The translations under genes were made by a program, and so were the position numbers. A DNA stretch of 64,000 bases from Bradyrhizobium sp. 190. Its GTDB lineage: Bacteria > Pseudomonadota > Alphaproteobacteria > Rhizobiales > Xanthobacteraceae. This document shows, one piece after another, positions 1 to 8,973 of this stretch. The notes beneath the pieces are model-generated. The model made no database searches. It saw only the letters and a program-made list of their open reading frames with translations, and had not been told where the DNA came from. The stretch covers positions 186,001 to 250,000 of the forward strand of contig NZ_JADPJL010000062.1 in NCBI RefSeq assembly GCF_023073415.1, in the 5' to 3' direction. Numbering within the stretch: the first letter of the stretch is position 1; every line of letters begins with the position of its first letter.

Positions 1-1351
1 TGCGCCCACACGTCGAACCCATGGGCCTTCTGTTCCATGAAGACGGCCTTCCACTGGTCGTAGCGAAGCCCGGCCAGGTTGCCGTCGTCGGTCCAGTAGA
101 AGAATTCGCGGCGCTTGTTGGCGCCCTTGCGGGCGAGAAGGTCGCGCTGGTCGTACCCATCGAGGTGGACCTTGAAGTTCTTGCCACCGGCATCGTAGCC
201 CACCAGCAGCTTTGTCTTGACGTCGGGCTCGCCCGCCGCCGCGACCAGCGTCGTCGCCCAATCCTCAGCCGAAAACACGTCGTTGATTTCGGTCCGTGCC
301 GGCACCAGTCCGGGCCAGCGCACCATCGCCGGGACGCGATAGCCGCCCTCCCAGTTGGTGTTCTTCTCGCCTCGGAAAGGCGTCGTGCCGCCGTCCGGCC
401 AGGAAAATGCCTCCGCACCATTATCGGTCGTATAGATCACGATCGTGTTGTTGGCGATGCCGAGATCGTCGAGTTTTTCAGCAATTGCCCGACTTGCCCG
501 TCATGCTCCACCATGCCGTCGGGATAGATACCGAGACCGGTTTTCCCCTGGGAATCAGCCTTGAGGCGAGTCCAGATGTGCATGCGGCTCGAATTGAACC
601 ACACAAAGAACGGCTTCTTGTCTCGATTCGCGCGGTCGATGAAGTCCACTGATGCGTTAAGAAATTCCTCGTCGACGGTCTCCATGCGCTTCTTGGTGAG
701 AGGTCCGGTGTCCTCGCACTTCTGTTTGCCCCATGGGCCGAAGCGCGGATCATCGCCTGGCGTGTCGACGGTTGTCGCTGTGCATTTCATGACGCCGCGC
801 GGACCAAACTGCGCCCTGAACGCGGGATTTTTCGGATAGTCCGGATGTTCCGGTTCATCCTCGGCATTCAAATGATAGAGGTTGCCGAAGAACTCGTCGA
901 AACCGTGCACCGTGGGCAGAAATTCGTTGCGATCTCCGAGATGGTTCTTGCCGAACTGCCCGGTCGCATAGCCCTGGGGCTTGAGCAGATCGGCAATGGT
1001 CGGATCCTTTCCAGACAGGCCTTCCTTCGCTCCCGGCAGGCCCACCTTCAAGAGTCCAGTTCGCAATGGGCTCTGGCCAGTGATGAACGCGGCGCGTCCA
1101 GCGGTGCAGGATTGCTGTCCATAATAGTCGGTAAAGATCGCGCCCTCGTTTGCAATGCGGTCGATGTTGGGGGTGCGGTAGCCCATCATGCCGCGATTGT
1201 AGGCGCTGATGTTCCAGTAACCGACGTCATCGCCCATGATGACGAGGATGTTCGGCTTTTGTTGTTGCTGCGCGGATAGTGGCGAAACAAGAGCTGTAAC
1301 CGCTGCGACCGATGTAACGAGACCCAGGCATGCGCGTTTGAAGATGCTCAT
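1..1351 (-). pseudogene. Arylsulfatase, frameshifted, 3' end beyond the window
   Basis: Type I sulfatase of the alkaline-phosphatase superfamily, predicted to be exported. From the ATG at 1351 (AGGAG about 9 nt upstream) there is a signal peptide of about 27 residues, the metal-binding D-D pair (41-42) and the C-T-A-G-R formylglycine motif with Cys82. The reading frame breaks at 474-478: a run of five T on the + strand gives LLKN then unrelated residues, whereas one extra base would give LLKKLDDLG and continue the sulfatase (DNGAE, GGTTPF, WEGG) in the next frame to base 1. So one base appears to be missing. It is the last gene visible in the FGE-sulfatase unit. It may be a true pseudogene or an assembly error; the C-terminus is not in the window. 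Confidence 0.8.
474..478 (-). other. Frameshift point in the sulfatase gene
   Basis: A homopolymer of five T (five A in the coding sense). A sixth base would join the two sulfatase frames exactly, restoring the stretch that normally leads into the T-D-N-G-A motif. A homopolymer position is typical both of slippage mutation and of sequencing error. Confidence 0.7.
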
Positions 1352-1481
1352 GATCAAGCTCCTCGTTCTGCTTCTGCTGCTGAACGGACCCCGCGCGCCG
1401 CTTCGTTGTGATTGCTCGCTGAGCGCGGGAGTTGATCGGCGGGCGCCACAGTGGGACGCCCGCCGAGTTGGCGTCGTACTG

Positions 1482-3263
1482 CTAGTCGCTGCGACCAGCA
1501 GTTTTGGCCTGCTTGATCTGCTGGATCACCTGGTCGAGGTTGTAGCTCGCCGGGTCCTGGAGCGGCGGGTACGCAGAATAGGTCTCGAGTTCCTTCAGCC
1601 AGAGCGCCTGGCCGATGGGCAGCATGTTCCAGTCATAGATGTAGGCTGTAGAAGCGGAGCCGATTGTGCCGCCCATGCCCATGAGCGTCTTGAATTGTGA
1701 GCCAATCGAGGTCTCGAACGGGTCTCGCTTGATGTTGACGACCTGGGCCCAGTGATAGGGAAGCGCGCCGGCAATAAAGCCCGCCGGGGCGTCGGACACC
1801 ATCGTGAAGTAGATTTTCCAGTTCTTGTACCGTACTGCCGAGGGGTCCTTGCCGGAATAGTAGAAGAAGGTATCGCGCGCCGACGTTTCCGAACGTCCAG
1901 AGAGGTATTCGGTCTGATCGACGCCATCGAGCGTCGTCTTCACGATGCCGGGGTATTGGCCGGCCTCGATCCGCTTCTTCAGCGCGTCTCCCTTTGCGCC
2001 GCCGGCGATGTTGACAAACGTTGGCAGCCAGTCGAGCGACGCGAAGATGTCGTTCTTGATGGTGCCGGGCTTGATGACCCCCGGCCAGCGAATGAGCGCG
2101 GGAGCGCGCATGCCGCCTTCCCAAGTGCTCAGCTTGCCACCCTTGAACGGAGTGGTGCCGCCGTCCGGAAAGGTGATGGTTTCGGCGCCGTTATCGGTGG
2201 TGAACACGACGATCGTGTTGTCGAGTTGACCCATGTCCTGGAGCTTCTTCAGCACATAGCCGATGTTGTCATCCATCTGCTTCATGCCGGCTTCGTTTTG
2301 GCCCCAGTCCTTGCCGCCAGGCTGGCCGACCATGGCTGAGTACTTGTCATTCAGCACGGTCGTCACATGCATGCGCGCTGGGTTGTACCAGACGAAGAAA
2401 GGCTTGCCCGTCGTCTTCGGGTCGTTGCGATCGAGGAAGTCGATGACCTTGGCCGAGATTTCCTCGTCGACCCCCTTCGATCGATCGAGCGTCAGCGGGC
2501 CCTGGTCGATGCACTGCTGAGTCCTGGATGAACCATCGGACTTGCACGACAGGACGTTGCGCGGAGGCGTCAGGCAAACCGCCGTTTTCGGATCGACCGC
2601 GCCCGGCACTTCAGGAATGCCGGGGATCGGCGTATTCTTGCATGGCGGGGCAACTGTCTGCTGGGTCGGGGACTTGTTGATGTCCGGGAAGCTCACGCCC
2701 TGCATCGCATCGAGGTGATACAGGTAGCCCCAGAATTCCTGGAAACCATGCGCGGTCGGCAGCGCGTCGGTGTGATCACCGAGATGGTTCTTGCCGAACT
2801 CTCCGGTATTGTAGCCAAGATCGAGCAGGAACTTGGCGACCGCCGGCGTGCCCGGCCGCAGATAGGACGGGCTGCCGGGCAGTTGCGGCGGGATCATGCC
2901 CGTGCGCAGCGGATGCATGCCGGTGAAGAAGGCGTTCCGGCCTGCGGTGCAGCTTTGCTCGGCATAGTAATGCGTGAAGATCGCGCCTTCATTGCCGATG
3001 CGGTCGATGTTGGGTGTCTCGCCGACCATCAGGCCGCGATGGTAGATGCTCGGCTGGTAGAGGCCGATGTCATCGCCCATGATGAAGAGGATGTTGGGCT
3101 TCTGGGCCGGCTGTGCGGTTGCCGGAGGGCTGACCAGTCCGGACAGTGGCATCAGCATCGTCGCGCCAAGCAGCGAGGCGCAGGACCACTTGAGTAAACC
3201 ACGTGTCGTGCGTGGCGGCGTTGCAATAAATGGCGGCTTGGTAGCGAATATGGTACTCAACAT
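1482..3263 (-). CDS. Arylsulfatase (type I, formylglycine-dependent), exported
   Basis: 593-residue sulfatase hydrolysing sulfate esters; the substrate cannot be told from sequence. The N-terminus has a long signal-type segment (hydrophobic core about 28-48, ending PATAQP). The metal-binding D-D is at 64-65 and the C-T-A-G-R signature puts the formylglycine cysteine at 105, followed by a conserved TGMHPLRTG. Further family motifs are FGKNHLGD, TTDNGAE and the G-G-T-T-P-F loop. The ATG at 3263 has GGGAG about 9 nt upstream. The formylglycine-generating enzyme gene ends 15 bases upstream on the same strand, so the activating enzyme and substrate are probably co-transcribed. It is paralogous to the broken sulfatase downstream. 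Confidence 0.93.
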   Translation of the reverse strand: MLSTIFATKPPFIATPPRTTRGLLKWSCASLLGATMLMPLSGLVSPPATAQPAQKPNILFIMGDDIGLYQPSIYHRGLMVGETPNIDRIGNEGAIFTHYYAEQSCTAGRNAFFTGMHPLRTGMIPPQLPGSPSYLRPGTPAVAKFLLDLGYNTGEFGKNHLGDHTDALPTAHGFQEFWGYLYHLDAMQGVSFPDINKSPTQQTVAPPCKNTPIPGIPEVPGAVDPKTAVCLTPPRNVLSCKSDGSSRTQQCIDQGPLTLDRSKGVDEEISAKVIDFLDRNDPKTTGKPFFVWYNPARMHVTTVLNDKYSAMVGQPGGKDWGQNEAGMKQMDDNIGYVLKKLQDMGQLDNTIVVFTTDNGAETITFPDGGTTPFKGGKLSTWEGGMRAPALIRWPGVIKPGTIKNDIFASLDWLPTFVNIAGGAKGDALKKRIEAGQYPGIVKTTLDGVDQTEYLSGRSETSARDTFFYYSGKDPSAVRYKNWKIYFTMVSDAPAGFIAGALPYHWAQVVNIKRDPFETSIGSQFKTLMGMGGTIGSASTAYIYDWNMLPIGQALWLKELETYSAYPPLQDPASYNLDQVIQQIKQAKTAGRSD

Positions 3264-3278
3264 GGCGTCGCTCCCTTT

Positions 3279-4274
3279 TTATGATGCTTCAGTGGCTCCT
3301 CGCCTGATGCATCGAAAGCCAAGGTGACTGGTGGAAGTATCGACCGGCTCCGCGTGGCGCGCTGCCGGCCGGTAGCGTCGGCAGTAGTTCGGCGCGCACA
3401 AATGCGAGCCGCCCTTGATGACCTTTCTTGGAATTTTCACATTGGTCGTTCTGGGGTCGTAACTGTCGGCCTCGCGGCCGCCGCGCGGGTTCTCCGGGAT
3501 GCAGCAGGCCTTCACGACATCCGCCTGATGCTTCGGTGAGTACCAGTCGGCCGTCCACTCCCAGACGTTGCCGATCATGTCGTGCAACCCGTAGCCGTTT
3601 GGCGGGAATGCACTGACCGGCGAGGTGCGCTCGAAGCCATCGGCATTGGCATTCTGGCGAGGGAATTCTCCCTGCCAGGTGTTTGCCATGTGACGGCCGG
3701 CCGGCGTGAATTCATCGCCCCATGCAAATTCGGCGTCCGCGAACCCGCCGCGCGCCGCAAATTCCCACTCCGCCTCGGTTGGCAAATCCTTGCCAGCCCA
3801 CTTCGCGTAGGCGACTGCGTCGCTGAAAGCCACATGCACGACAGGATGATCGTCCAACCCACGGATGTTGCTTTCGGGTCCGTAAGGATGCCGCCACTCC
3901 GCGCCCTTGGCGAAGGTCCACCACTGGCTGAAATCCCGGAGACTGACCGGATGCGCGGGCGGAGAGAACATCAGGGAGCCCGCATAGATCATATGCGGGA
4001 GTATTCCCGGATAATCCTTGGGGTCAGGTGGGATCTCGGCGACGGTGACGTGTTTGGTAGCCCTTACGAACTCCCTGAATTGACGGTTCGTCACGGGATG
4101 GCGGTCCATCCAGAAACCGTCCACGGTAACACGGTGCACTGGCGCTTCTTCGGGATAATGCTTGTCCGATCCCATGCGGAAAGTGCCACCTGGAATCCAG
4201 ATCATCCCGTCGGCCTGCGGAGCACCGACCGTGGCGTCAGCCTTGAATGTGGTTGCAGGGAAAAGCGTTGTCAT
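3279..4274 (-). CDS. Formylglycine-generating enzyme (SUMF1/FGE family)
   Basis: 331 residues from the ATG at 4274, which has GGGAGG 11-16 nt upstream; a TTG at 4304 would add ten residues but has poorer support. FGE oxidises the sulfatase active-site cysteine to C-alpha-formylglycine. The protein starts with the family pattern M-x-W-I-P-G-G-T-F-x-M-G-S and has NVWEWTADW near the middle. The C-terminal block GGSHLCAPNYCRRYR has Cys293 and Cys298 (this numbering), matching the paired redox cysteines of aerobic FGE, followed by HLGFRC. It has no clear signal peptide, so it should act before export of the sulfatases. It is first in the reverse-strand unit with both sulfatase genes, which is the expected partnership. 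Confidence 0.93.
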   Translation of the reverse strand: MTTLFPATTFKADATVGAPQADGMIWIPGGTFRMGSDKHYPEEAPVHRVTVDGFWMDRHPVTNRQFREFVRATKHVTVAEIPPDPKDYPGILPHMIYAGSLMFSPPAHPVSLRDFSQWWTFAKGAEWRHPYGPESNIRGLDDHPVVHVAFSDAVAYAKWAGKDLPTEAEWEFAARGGFADAEFAWGDEFTPAGRHMANTWQGEFPRQNANADGFERTSPVSAFPPNGYGLHDMIGNVWEWTADWYSPKHQADVVKACCIPENPRGGREADSYDPRTTNVKIPRKVIKGGSHLCAPNYCRRYRPAARHAEPVDTSTSHLGFRCIRRGATEAS

Positions 4275-4622
4275 CTCGCGCGCTGCCTCCCGATCGATCG
4301 CCAAAATTGCGATCCGGCACGCTACGCAGGTGTCCTTTCACAGGCTATTGGACCGTGGTCCAACATCGAAGCGATCCAGCCAGCATCACTGGCGCGGACC
4401 TTGCGGCCCCCACGCGCATGGATTGCGTCACGGGAACATCGGCCGGTTGTTTCCGTCGGGCGAAAAACACTGTTGATTTTGCTCACAAATCCTCGACGGG
4501 CGAGGTGTTATACGCCCTCAAAAGCGTGGTATGGTTGCAAGGCGGTAACGTTGGGCCCTGCGGGCAAATCTCACGTTTTGTGAATTTGTAATTGTAGCGT
4601 TTTGAGTGGCGGCCTTTTCAAC
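4275..4622. promoter_or_regulatory. Divergent control region between the FGE-sulfatase unit and the sensor-regulator unit
   Basis: 348 bases without a supported gene, separating oppositely oriented starts at 4274 and 4623. The half nearer the kinase (about 4460-4615) is AT-rich compared with the surroundings, as expected for promoters. A dyad symmetry lies at 4348-4363. No riboswitch or small RNA was recognised. Confidence 0.6.
4348..4363. promoter_or_regulatory. Dyad TTGGACC-GT-GGTCCAA, candidate operator
   Basis: Two perfect 7-bp inverted arms around a 2-bp centre, 74 bases before the FGE start codon. Its size and symmetry suit a dimeric LuxR/FixJ-type regulator such as the one encoded divergently. 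The binding partner is an inference. Confidence 0.45.
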
Positions 4623-6854
4623 ATGGCTACGACGCGCATCGTCGTGTGGAGCATCGGACTCCTTTTCCTGCTCGCGGGGGAGGCCCGCGCTGCGGAGCCT
4701 GCGCGCGTTCTTATGCTTCACGCCTTCAACTACTCATTTCCCGCCACCAGCGTGATTGCGGAGGCTGCTCGAAAGCGGCTGGTCGAGCACTCGAAATCAG
4801 TTGAGATCGATGCGGAGTTTCTCGATCTGGGTAGAAATACTGACGAGGCCCATTCGCTGCGAACGGCGACTTTTATTCGCGACAAATACGGGAAGCATCC
4901 ACCGGATTTAGTGATCACGCTCGGCAGCAGCGCGTTACCGTTTGTAATGAAGCATCGGGCCATGCTGCCCAACGTTCCGGTCGTCTTCGCATCCATCTCT
5001 CCACAGACCTACGCTGCGTTGCGACCGCCATCGGATATCACTGGAATCATCACCGCTTTCGATCTGGCAAAGACGCTCTCGCTCGCGGAGCGGCTTCAAC
5101 CTGAGGCTCGCCGGCTGTTTGTCATCGCTGGAAGCGGCGAGACGGATCGCCGTTGGCAACCGTTAGCTCGCAAGATGATCGGGGAGCACGGCGGCAAATT
5201 CGAGACGACATTCCTGTTCGAGCTTCCATACCCAGAACTCGTCGCTGAGCTGTCGAAGGTGCCCAACGATGCGATCGTCATCCTTCTGACGGTTTTTGCT
5301 GACCCCGAAGGTAGGACCTTCGTCCCGGCGCAGGTCGCGACTGATCTGTCCGCGCTGTCACCGGCACCAGTTTACGGCCCTTACGATACGTTTGTCGGCA
5401 GGGGCGCCGTCGGCGGCTTTGTTGAGACGTTCGAGTCGATCGGCGTTGCGGCGGCTGAAATGGCGATCGAAATCATGGGGGGCGCGGATACAGCCACGCT
5501 CGCGCCCCGAACCAATCCCGCGCAACACTACCGCGTCGATTACCGGGCAATGCAACGCTGGAATCTAAGGGAGAAAGACCTCCCGCCCGACACTGTTGTT
5601 CTGTTCAAAAAGCCGACGATCTGGGATGAGTATCGCGGCACCGTTCTTGCCGCACTTTTCGTCCTCGGCTTGCAAACAATAATTCTGGGTGCCTTGCTGA
5701 TTCAGCGGCGCAGGAGACAGCGCGCCGAGGAACTGCTTAAGGAGAGCGATGAACGGATGACGTTTGCGGCCGCTGCGGCAAACATCGGGCTCTGGCAGTT
5801 TGACCGGGATACCGATGAATTGTGGGTTACCGAACATGGCAGGGCGCTGTTCGGGCTACCGGGTGATGCACCTCTCACCCGCGAGGCATTCCTTGCCGCT
5901 GTTCATCCGGATGATCTCGAAACCGCAAGCCGTTCGCTTCGGAAGTCCTTCAGGACGGAGCGGTCCATGGCCAGCGACGTACGAATTGTCTTGCCCAGCG
6001 GTGAGACGCGTTGGATCCGCATGCGCGCCCGGTCCTATGCGGAGAGCAAGGGCGAGCCAAAGCAACTGGGGGGCATTTTCGTCGACATCACCGACCAGAA
6101 ATCGGCCGAGGCTGAGACCGCACTACAACGTGTGGAAATTGAGCACCTGATGCGGGTGTCAGTGCTCGGCGAACTTTCCGGCTCGATTGCGCACGAGGTC
6201 AACCAGCCCCTCACTGCGATCCTGTCAAATGCGCAAGCGGCTCTCCATCTCCTCAAGCAGAATTCCCCGGATCTGGCCGAAATTCGCGACGCCCTTGAGG
6301 ACATTGTGCATGAAGATAATCGGGCTGGCGAAGTTATCCACCGTCTCCGCGGTCTTCTCAAGAAGGGCGAGCGGAAGACGGAAAGCGTCAACGTCAATGA
6401 CCTTGTCAGATCGACTGTCAGGCTGCTGCACAGCGAGCTGATCGGCCGCGATATCAGCCTCAGGCTTGATCTGGATCATGATCCGTTTTTCACGCGCGGC
6501 GATTCTGTGCAGCTGCAGCAAGTCCTGCTCAACCTTGTCATGAATGCGATGGATGCCATGGCCTCCACCCCCATTCCCCAGCGGTCTATCCTGATCTCGA
6601 CCCGAGGGGCGAAAACCGGAATGATAAACGTACTCGTGAAGGATCGGGGGCACGGCATCCGTCCCAAGGAAAATGGCCGGCTGTTCGAACCGTTCTACAC
6701 CACCAAGGCCCATGGCCTTGGCCTGGGTCTGGCCCTTTGTTCGACGATCATAGAGGCGCATCAGGGAAAGCTGACCCTTGTCAACGGCGAGGGCGGCGGC
6801 GCCGTTGCAGGATTTTCGTTGCCCGCTCATCAACCTGCAGTCAGTTCAGTATGA
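4623..6854 (+). CDS. Hybrid sensor histidine kinase with periplasmic ABC-type substrate-binding domain and PAS domain
   Basis: 743 residues from the ATG at 4623 (a TTG at 4602 is possible). Order: signal peptide about 1-23; ABC substrate-binding-protein-like domain about 26-310 (periplasmic); one transmembrane segment about 336-358 followed by RRRRQR; PAS domain about 376-492; HisKA with phospho-acceptor His524 in S-I-A-H-E-V-N-Q-P-L; HATPase_c with the N-box N-L-V-M-N-A-M-D-A-M, the D-x-G-x-G loop and G-L-G-L-G-L. It should bind a ligand outside the membrane and phosphorylate the FixJ-like regulator whose start codon overlaps its stop by four bases (ATGA). Its position divergent to the sulfatases suggests it senses a sulfated compound or desulfation product; that is inference. 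Confidence 0.88.
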   Translation: MATTRIVVWSIGLLFLLAGEARAAEPARVLMLHAFNYSFPATSVIAEAARKRLVEHSKSVEIDAEFLDLGRNTDEAHSLRTATFIRDKYGKHPPDLVITLGSSALPFVMKHRAMLPNVPVVFASISPQTYAALRPPSDITGIITAFDLAKTLSLAERLQPEARRLFVIAGSGETDRRWQPLARKMIGEHGGKFETTFLFELPYPELVAELSKVPNDAIVILLTVFADPEGRTFVPAQVATDLSALSPAPVYGPYDTFVGRGAVGGFVETFESIGVAAAEMAIEIMGGADTATLAPRTNPAQHYRVDYRAMQRWNLREKDLPPDTVVLFKKPTIWDEYRGTVLAALFVLGLQTIILGALLIQRRRRQRAEELLKESDERMTFAAAAANIGLWQFDRDTDELWVTEHGRALFGLPGDAPLTREAFLAAVHPDDLETASRSLRKSFRTERSMASDVRIVLPSGETRWIRMRARSYAESKGEPKQLGGIFVDITDQKSAEAETALQRVEIEHLMRVSVLGELSGSIAHEVNQPLTAILSNAQAALHLLKQNSPDLAEIRDALEDIVHEDNRAGEVIHRLRGLLKKGERKTESVNVNDLVRSTVRLLHSELIGRDISLRLDLDHDPFFTRGDSVQLQQVLLNLVMNAMDAMASTPIPQRSILISTRGAKTGMINVLVKDRGHGIRPKENGRLFEPFYTTKAHGLGLGLALCSTIIEAHQGKLTLVNGEGGGAVAGFSLPAHQPAVSSV

Positions 6855-7507
6855 CAGGCGTGTTCACGGTTTACCTCGTTGACGATGACCCCGGAGTCCT
6901 CAAGTCCTTGTCGCGACTGCTCCGCACCAAGGGTTATGACGTCAGGCCCTATTCTTCACCGCAGGCATTCCTCGAAGAGCATGACGAGGCGATTCCCGGA
7001 TGCGCCATACTCGATGTTTCGATGCCTGATCTTGATGGTCTGGAGATTCAGGATGTGTTGACCACCGCCGGTGGCTCCCATCGTCCCGTCGTGTTCGTTA
7101 CCGGCAAAGGCGACATTCCCACCAGCGTGCGTGCCATGAAAGCCGGGGCGATCGATTTCCTGACCAAGCCGGTAAAGGACCGGGATTTGTTTGAAGCGCT
7201 ATCCCGTGCTGAAGCCTTGGACGCCGAGTTGCGCCGACTTCAGTCCGAACTGGACGTGGTGCGAACGAAGGTAAGGACCTTGACCCCACGCGAACGCGAA
7301 GTGCTTACGCATGTCGTGGCGGGGCGGCTCAACAAGCAGATTGCCGGCGAGCTGGGTACGGTCGAGAAGACCATCAAGGTCCACCGCAGCCGGATGATGG
7401 AGAAACTTGGCATCCGAACTGTCGCCGACCTGGTGCGGATGGCCGAGAAGCTCAATCTGTCCGGGAACACGCACCTGTTGGCCCAAGGGCCAACTCGACG
7501 GGCGTAG
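6851..7507 (+). CDS. FixJ-type response regulator (receiver plus LuxR HTH)
   Basis: 218 residues beginning at the ATG that overlaps the kinase stop (6851-6854), so translation is probably coupled. The receiver domain (about 5-120) has the acidic D-D-D pocket, phospho-acceptor Asp55 in L-D-V-S-M-P and Lys106 in L-T-K-P. A LuxR/GerE helix-turn-helix occupies about 155-212 (LTPREREVLTHVVAGRLNKQ). It is the probable output partner of the upstream kinase and could act on the divergent sulfatase promoter. A longer in-frame start at 6737 lies inside the kinase gene and is not used. Confidence 0.9.
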   Translation: MTGVFTVYLVDDDPGVLKSLSRLLRTKGYDVRPYSSPQAFLEEHDEAIPGCAILDVSMPDLDGLEIQDVLTTAGGSHRPVVFVTGKGDIPTSVRAMKAGAIDFLTKPVKDRDLFEALSRAEALDAELRRLQSELDVVRTKVRTLTPREREVLTHVVAGRLNKQIAGELGTVEKTIKVHRSRMMEKLGIRTVADLVRMAEKLNLSGNTHLLAQGPTRRA

Positions 7508-7529
7508 GGCGCAGCGGCAATAGTCTTCC

Positions 7530-7934
7530 ATGGCGGAAGCTTCCCCATGGATTGCCATTGTGGACGATGATCCGGCCGTGCTCAAGGCTTTGAGTCGGTT
7601 GCTGCGTTCGCGGGCTTTTCGTGCCCGGACTTATGGATCGGGAGAGGAATTTCTTGCGGCGTTGCCGGCCGGTCTTCCGGACTGCCTGATTGTCGATCTC
7701 CAGATGCCGGAAATGAACGGCTTGGAGCTTCAGCAGCATCTCGCAAGCAACGGCATAAAAATTCCGACAATCCTAATCACTGCGCATGCTGACGTCGCGT
7801 TGCGCGATCAGGCAGGGCTAGTTGCCAGCCTCCGCAAACCATTGCAGGCGGAGGCCCTGTTTGACGCTATTGACAGAGCGGTCGGCGTATCTGACCACCG
7901 AAAAACGGACGGCATAAGCCGGCCTCGCGGCTGA
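7530..7934 (+). CDS. Single-domain response regulator (receiver only)
   Basis: 134 residues comprising a receiver domain with no output domain: I-V-D-D-D pocket, phospho-acceptor Asp56 in I-V-D-L-Q-M-P, the T-A-H-A switch region and a conserved Lys in R-K-P. Its N-terminal sequence closely resembles that of the FixJ-like protein just upstream (22-base gap), suggesting descent from a similar regulator that lost its HTH, or a dedicated phosphate sink. It is likely in the same transcript as the kinase and regulator. Confidence 0.85.
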   Translation: MAEASPWIAIVDDDPAVLKALSRLLRSRAFRARTYGSGEEFLAALPAGLPDCLIVDLQMPEMNGLELQQHLASNGIKIPTILITAHADVALRDQAGLVASLRKPLQAEALFDAIDRAVGVSDHRKTDGISRPRG

Positions 7935-7998
7935 CCGTCACGCCACGGCGCAATCGAGGCGCTGAAAAAGGCGTAAGCAACTGATGCGACTGAGGATA

Positions 7999-8025
7999 GA
8001 CCCTGGCGCAGCGTGCGCCAGGGTC
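7999..8025. terminator. 12-bp perfect hairpin between convergent genes
   Basis: GACCCTGGCGCA, loop GCG, then TGCGCCAGGGTC. It lies between the end of the receiver gene (7934) and the end of the DUF4394 gene (8044). There is no T tract on either side, so it may stabilise 3' ends rather than be an intrinsic terminator. Confidence 0.5.
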
Positions 8026-8043
8026 CAAGGCGGTGGGAAACTC

Positions 8044-8820
8044 CTACATTCCCATAATCGCGATATCCTTCACCGCGCCGCTGACGCCGGCGATCTTTGC
8101 AGCCTCGGTCGCTTTTCCGGTGGCGAGGTCGATGCTGTAGAGCGTGCCGCCCGCCATCAGCCAGGCTTCGTTCTTGCCTGCGCCATCGGACCAGATGTCG
8201 AATGCGACCCCATCCGCCTTGATGCCGAGCTTGCCGATCGCGCCAAGCACGCCATCATTCGGCGGCGCCTGTTTGATCAATCCGCCGATGGTGCCATCGA
8301 TGTTGAACAGCGCCGTCTCCTTTGCGCCCTTCACCGAATTGGTATAGGCGCCGGCGACGATGTTCGGCTTTTCGCCCTTGTGCATGTCGCTGTCGGCAAA
8401 CTTATGGTCGCCGTCCTTGGTCACCTTGCCGTCATCGACATTCGCCCGCAGGTTCATTCCGTCCGCACCCATCACGCGCAAGCGGTCCGCCACCGGATTG
8501 AAATCCACCGTCGCGGCGACGCCCTTGGCAAGCATGGTGTCGAGCTTCGACTTCATCGTGGCCTTACCGTCCATCGCGATGGTCACAATGCTGCCATCGT
8601 CGACCAATCCATAAAGCATGCCGTCCGCCGGACGGACGTCGATGCCGACCAGCGCACCGGCAATGCCGGTGACCTTGACGGACCCCGTCGCCTTCTTCTG
8701 CGCGGTATCGACCATCGCAATGGTGTCGCCGCCGATCAGAGCTGCGACCTGCGCGGCGTTGGCGGCTGCGGATGACAGCAACAATGCGGCCGAAGCGGCG
8801 AAAATTGAGCGAAAATTCAT
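8044..8820 (-). CDS. DUF4394 domain-containing exported protein
   Basis: 258 residues from the ATG at 8820 (GGAG in the leader); an upstream in-frame start at 8940 would precede the signal peptide and is rejected. Signal peptide about 1-22 ends A-A-N-A. The mature part shows the repeating glycine- and aspartate-rich beta pattern of DUF4394 proteins (T-V-D-F-N-P-V-A-D-R-L-R-V, then N-L-R-A-N-V-D-D-G, later G-T-L-Y-S-I-D-L-A-T-G). The biochemical role of the family is not known to me. It is divergent from an ECF sigma/anti-sigma pair, which may control it. Confidence 0.85.
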   Translation of the reverse strand: MNFRSIFAASAALLLSSAAANAAQVAALIGGDTIAMVDTAQKKATGSVKVTGIAGALVGIDVRPADGMLYGLVDDGSIVTIAMDGKATMKSKLDTMLAKGVAATVDFNPVADRLRVMGADGMNLRANVDDGKVTKDGDHKFADSDMHKGEKPNIVAGAYTNSVKGAKETALFNIDGTIGGLIKQAPPNDGVLGAIGKLGIKADGVAFDIWSDGAGKNEAWLMAGGTLYSIDLATGKATEAAKIAGVSGAVKDIAIMGM

Positions 8821-8973
8821 CGTAAAGCTCCCTGTGTTCGAATGATCCTCTCGGGACCAACACAGCGGGTACCGGCGGCACGGTGAAACGGATGCAGCAC
8901 ACTGAAAATAATTTTCGGCACATGCATCCAAATGCCGCATCTCAAGGTAGAACAGCTATGCAAAGGCATAGAC
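8821..8973. promoter_or_regulatory. Divergent promoter region of the DUF4394 gene and the ECF sigma operon
   Basis: 153 bases between opposite start codons. ECF operons are usually autoregulated, so a promoter recognised by the encoded sigma is expected here. I could not define a convincing -35/-10 pair by eye. Confidence 0.4.
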
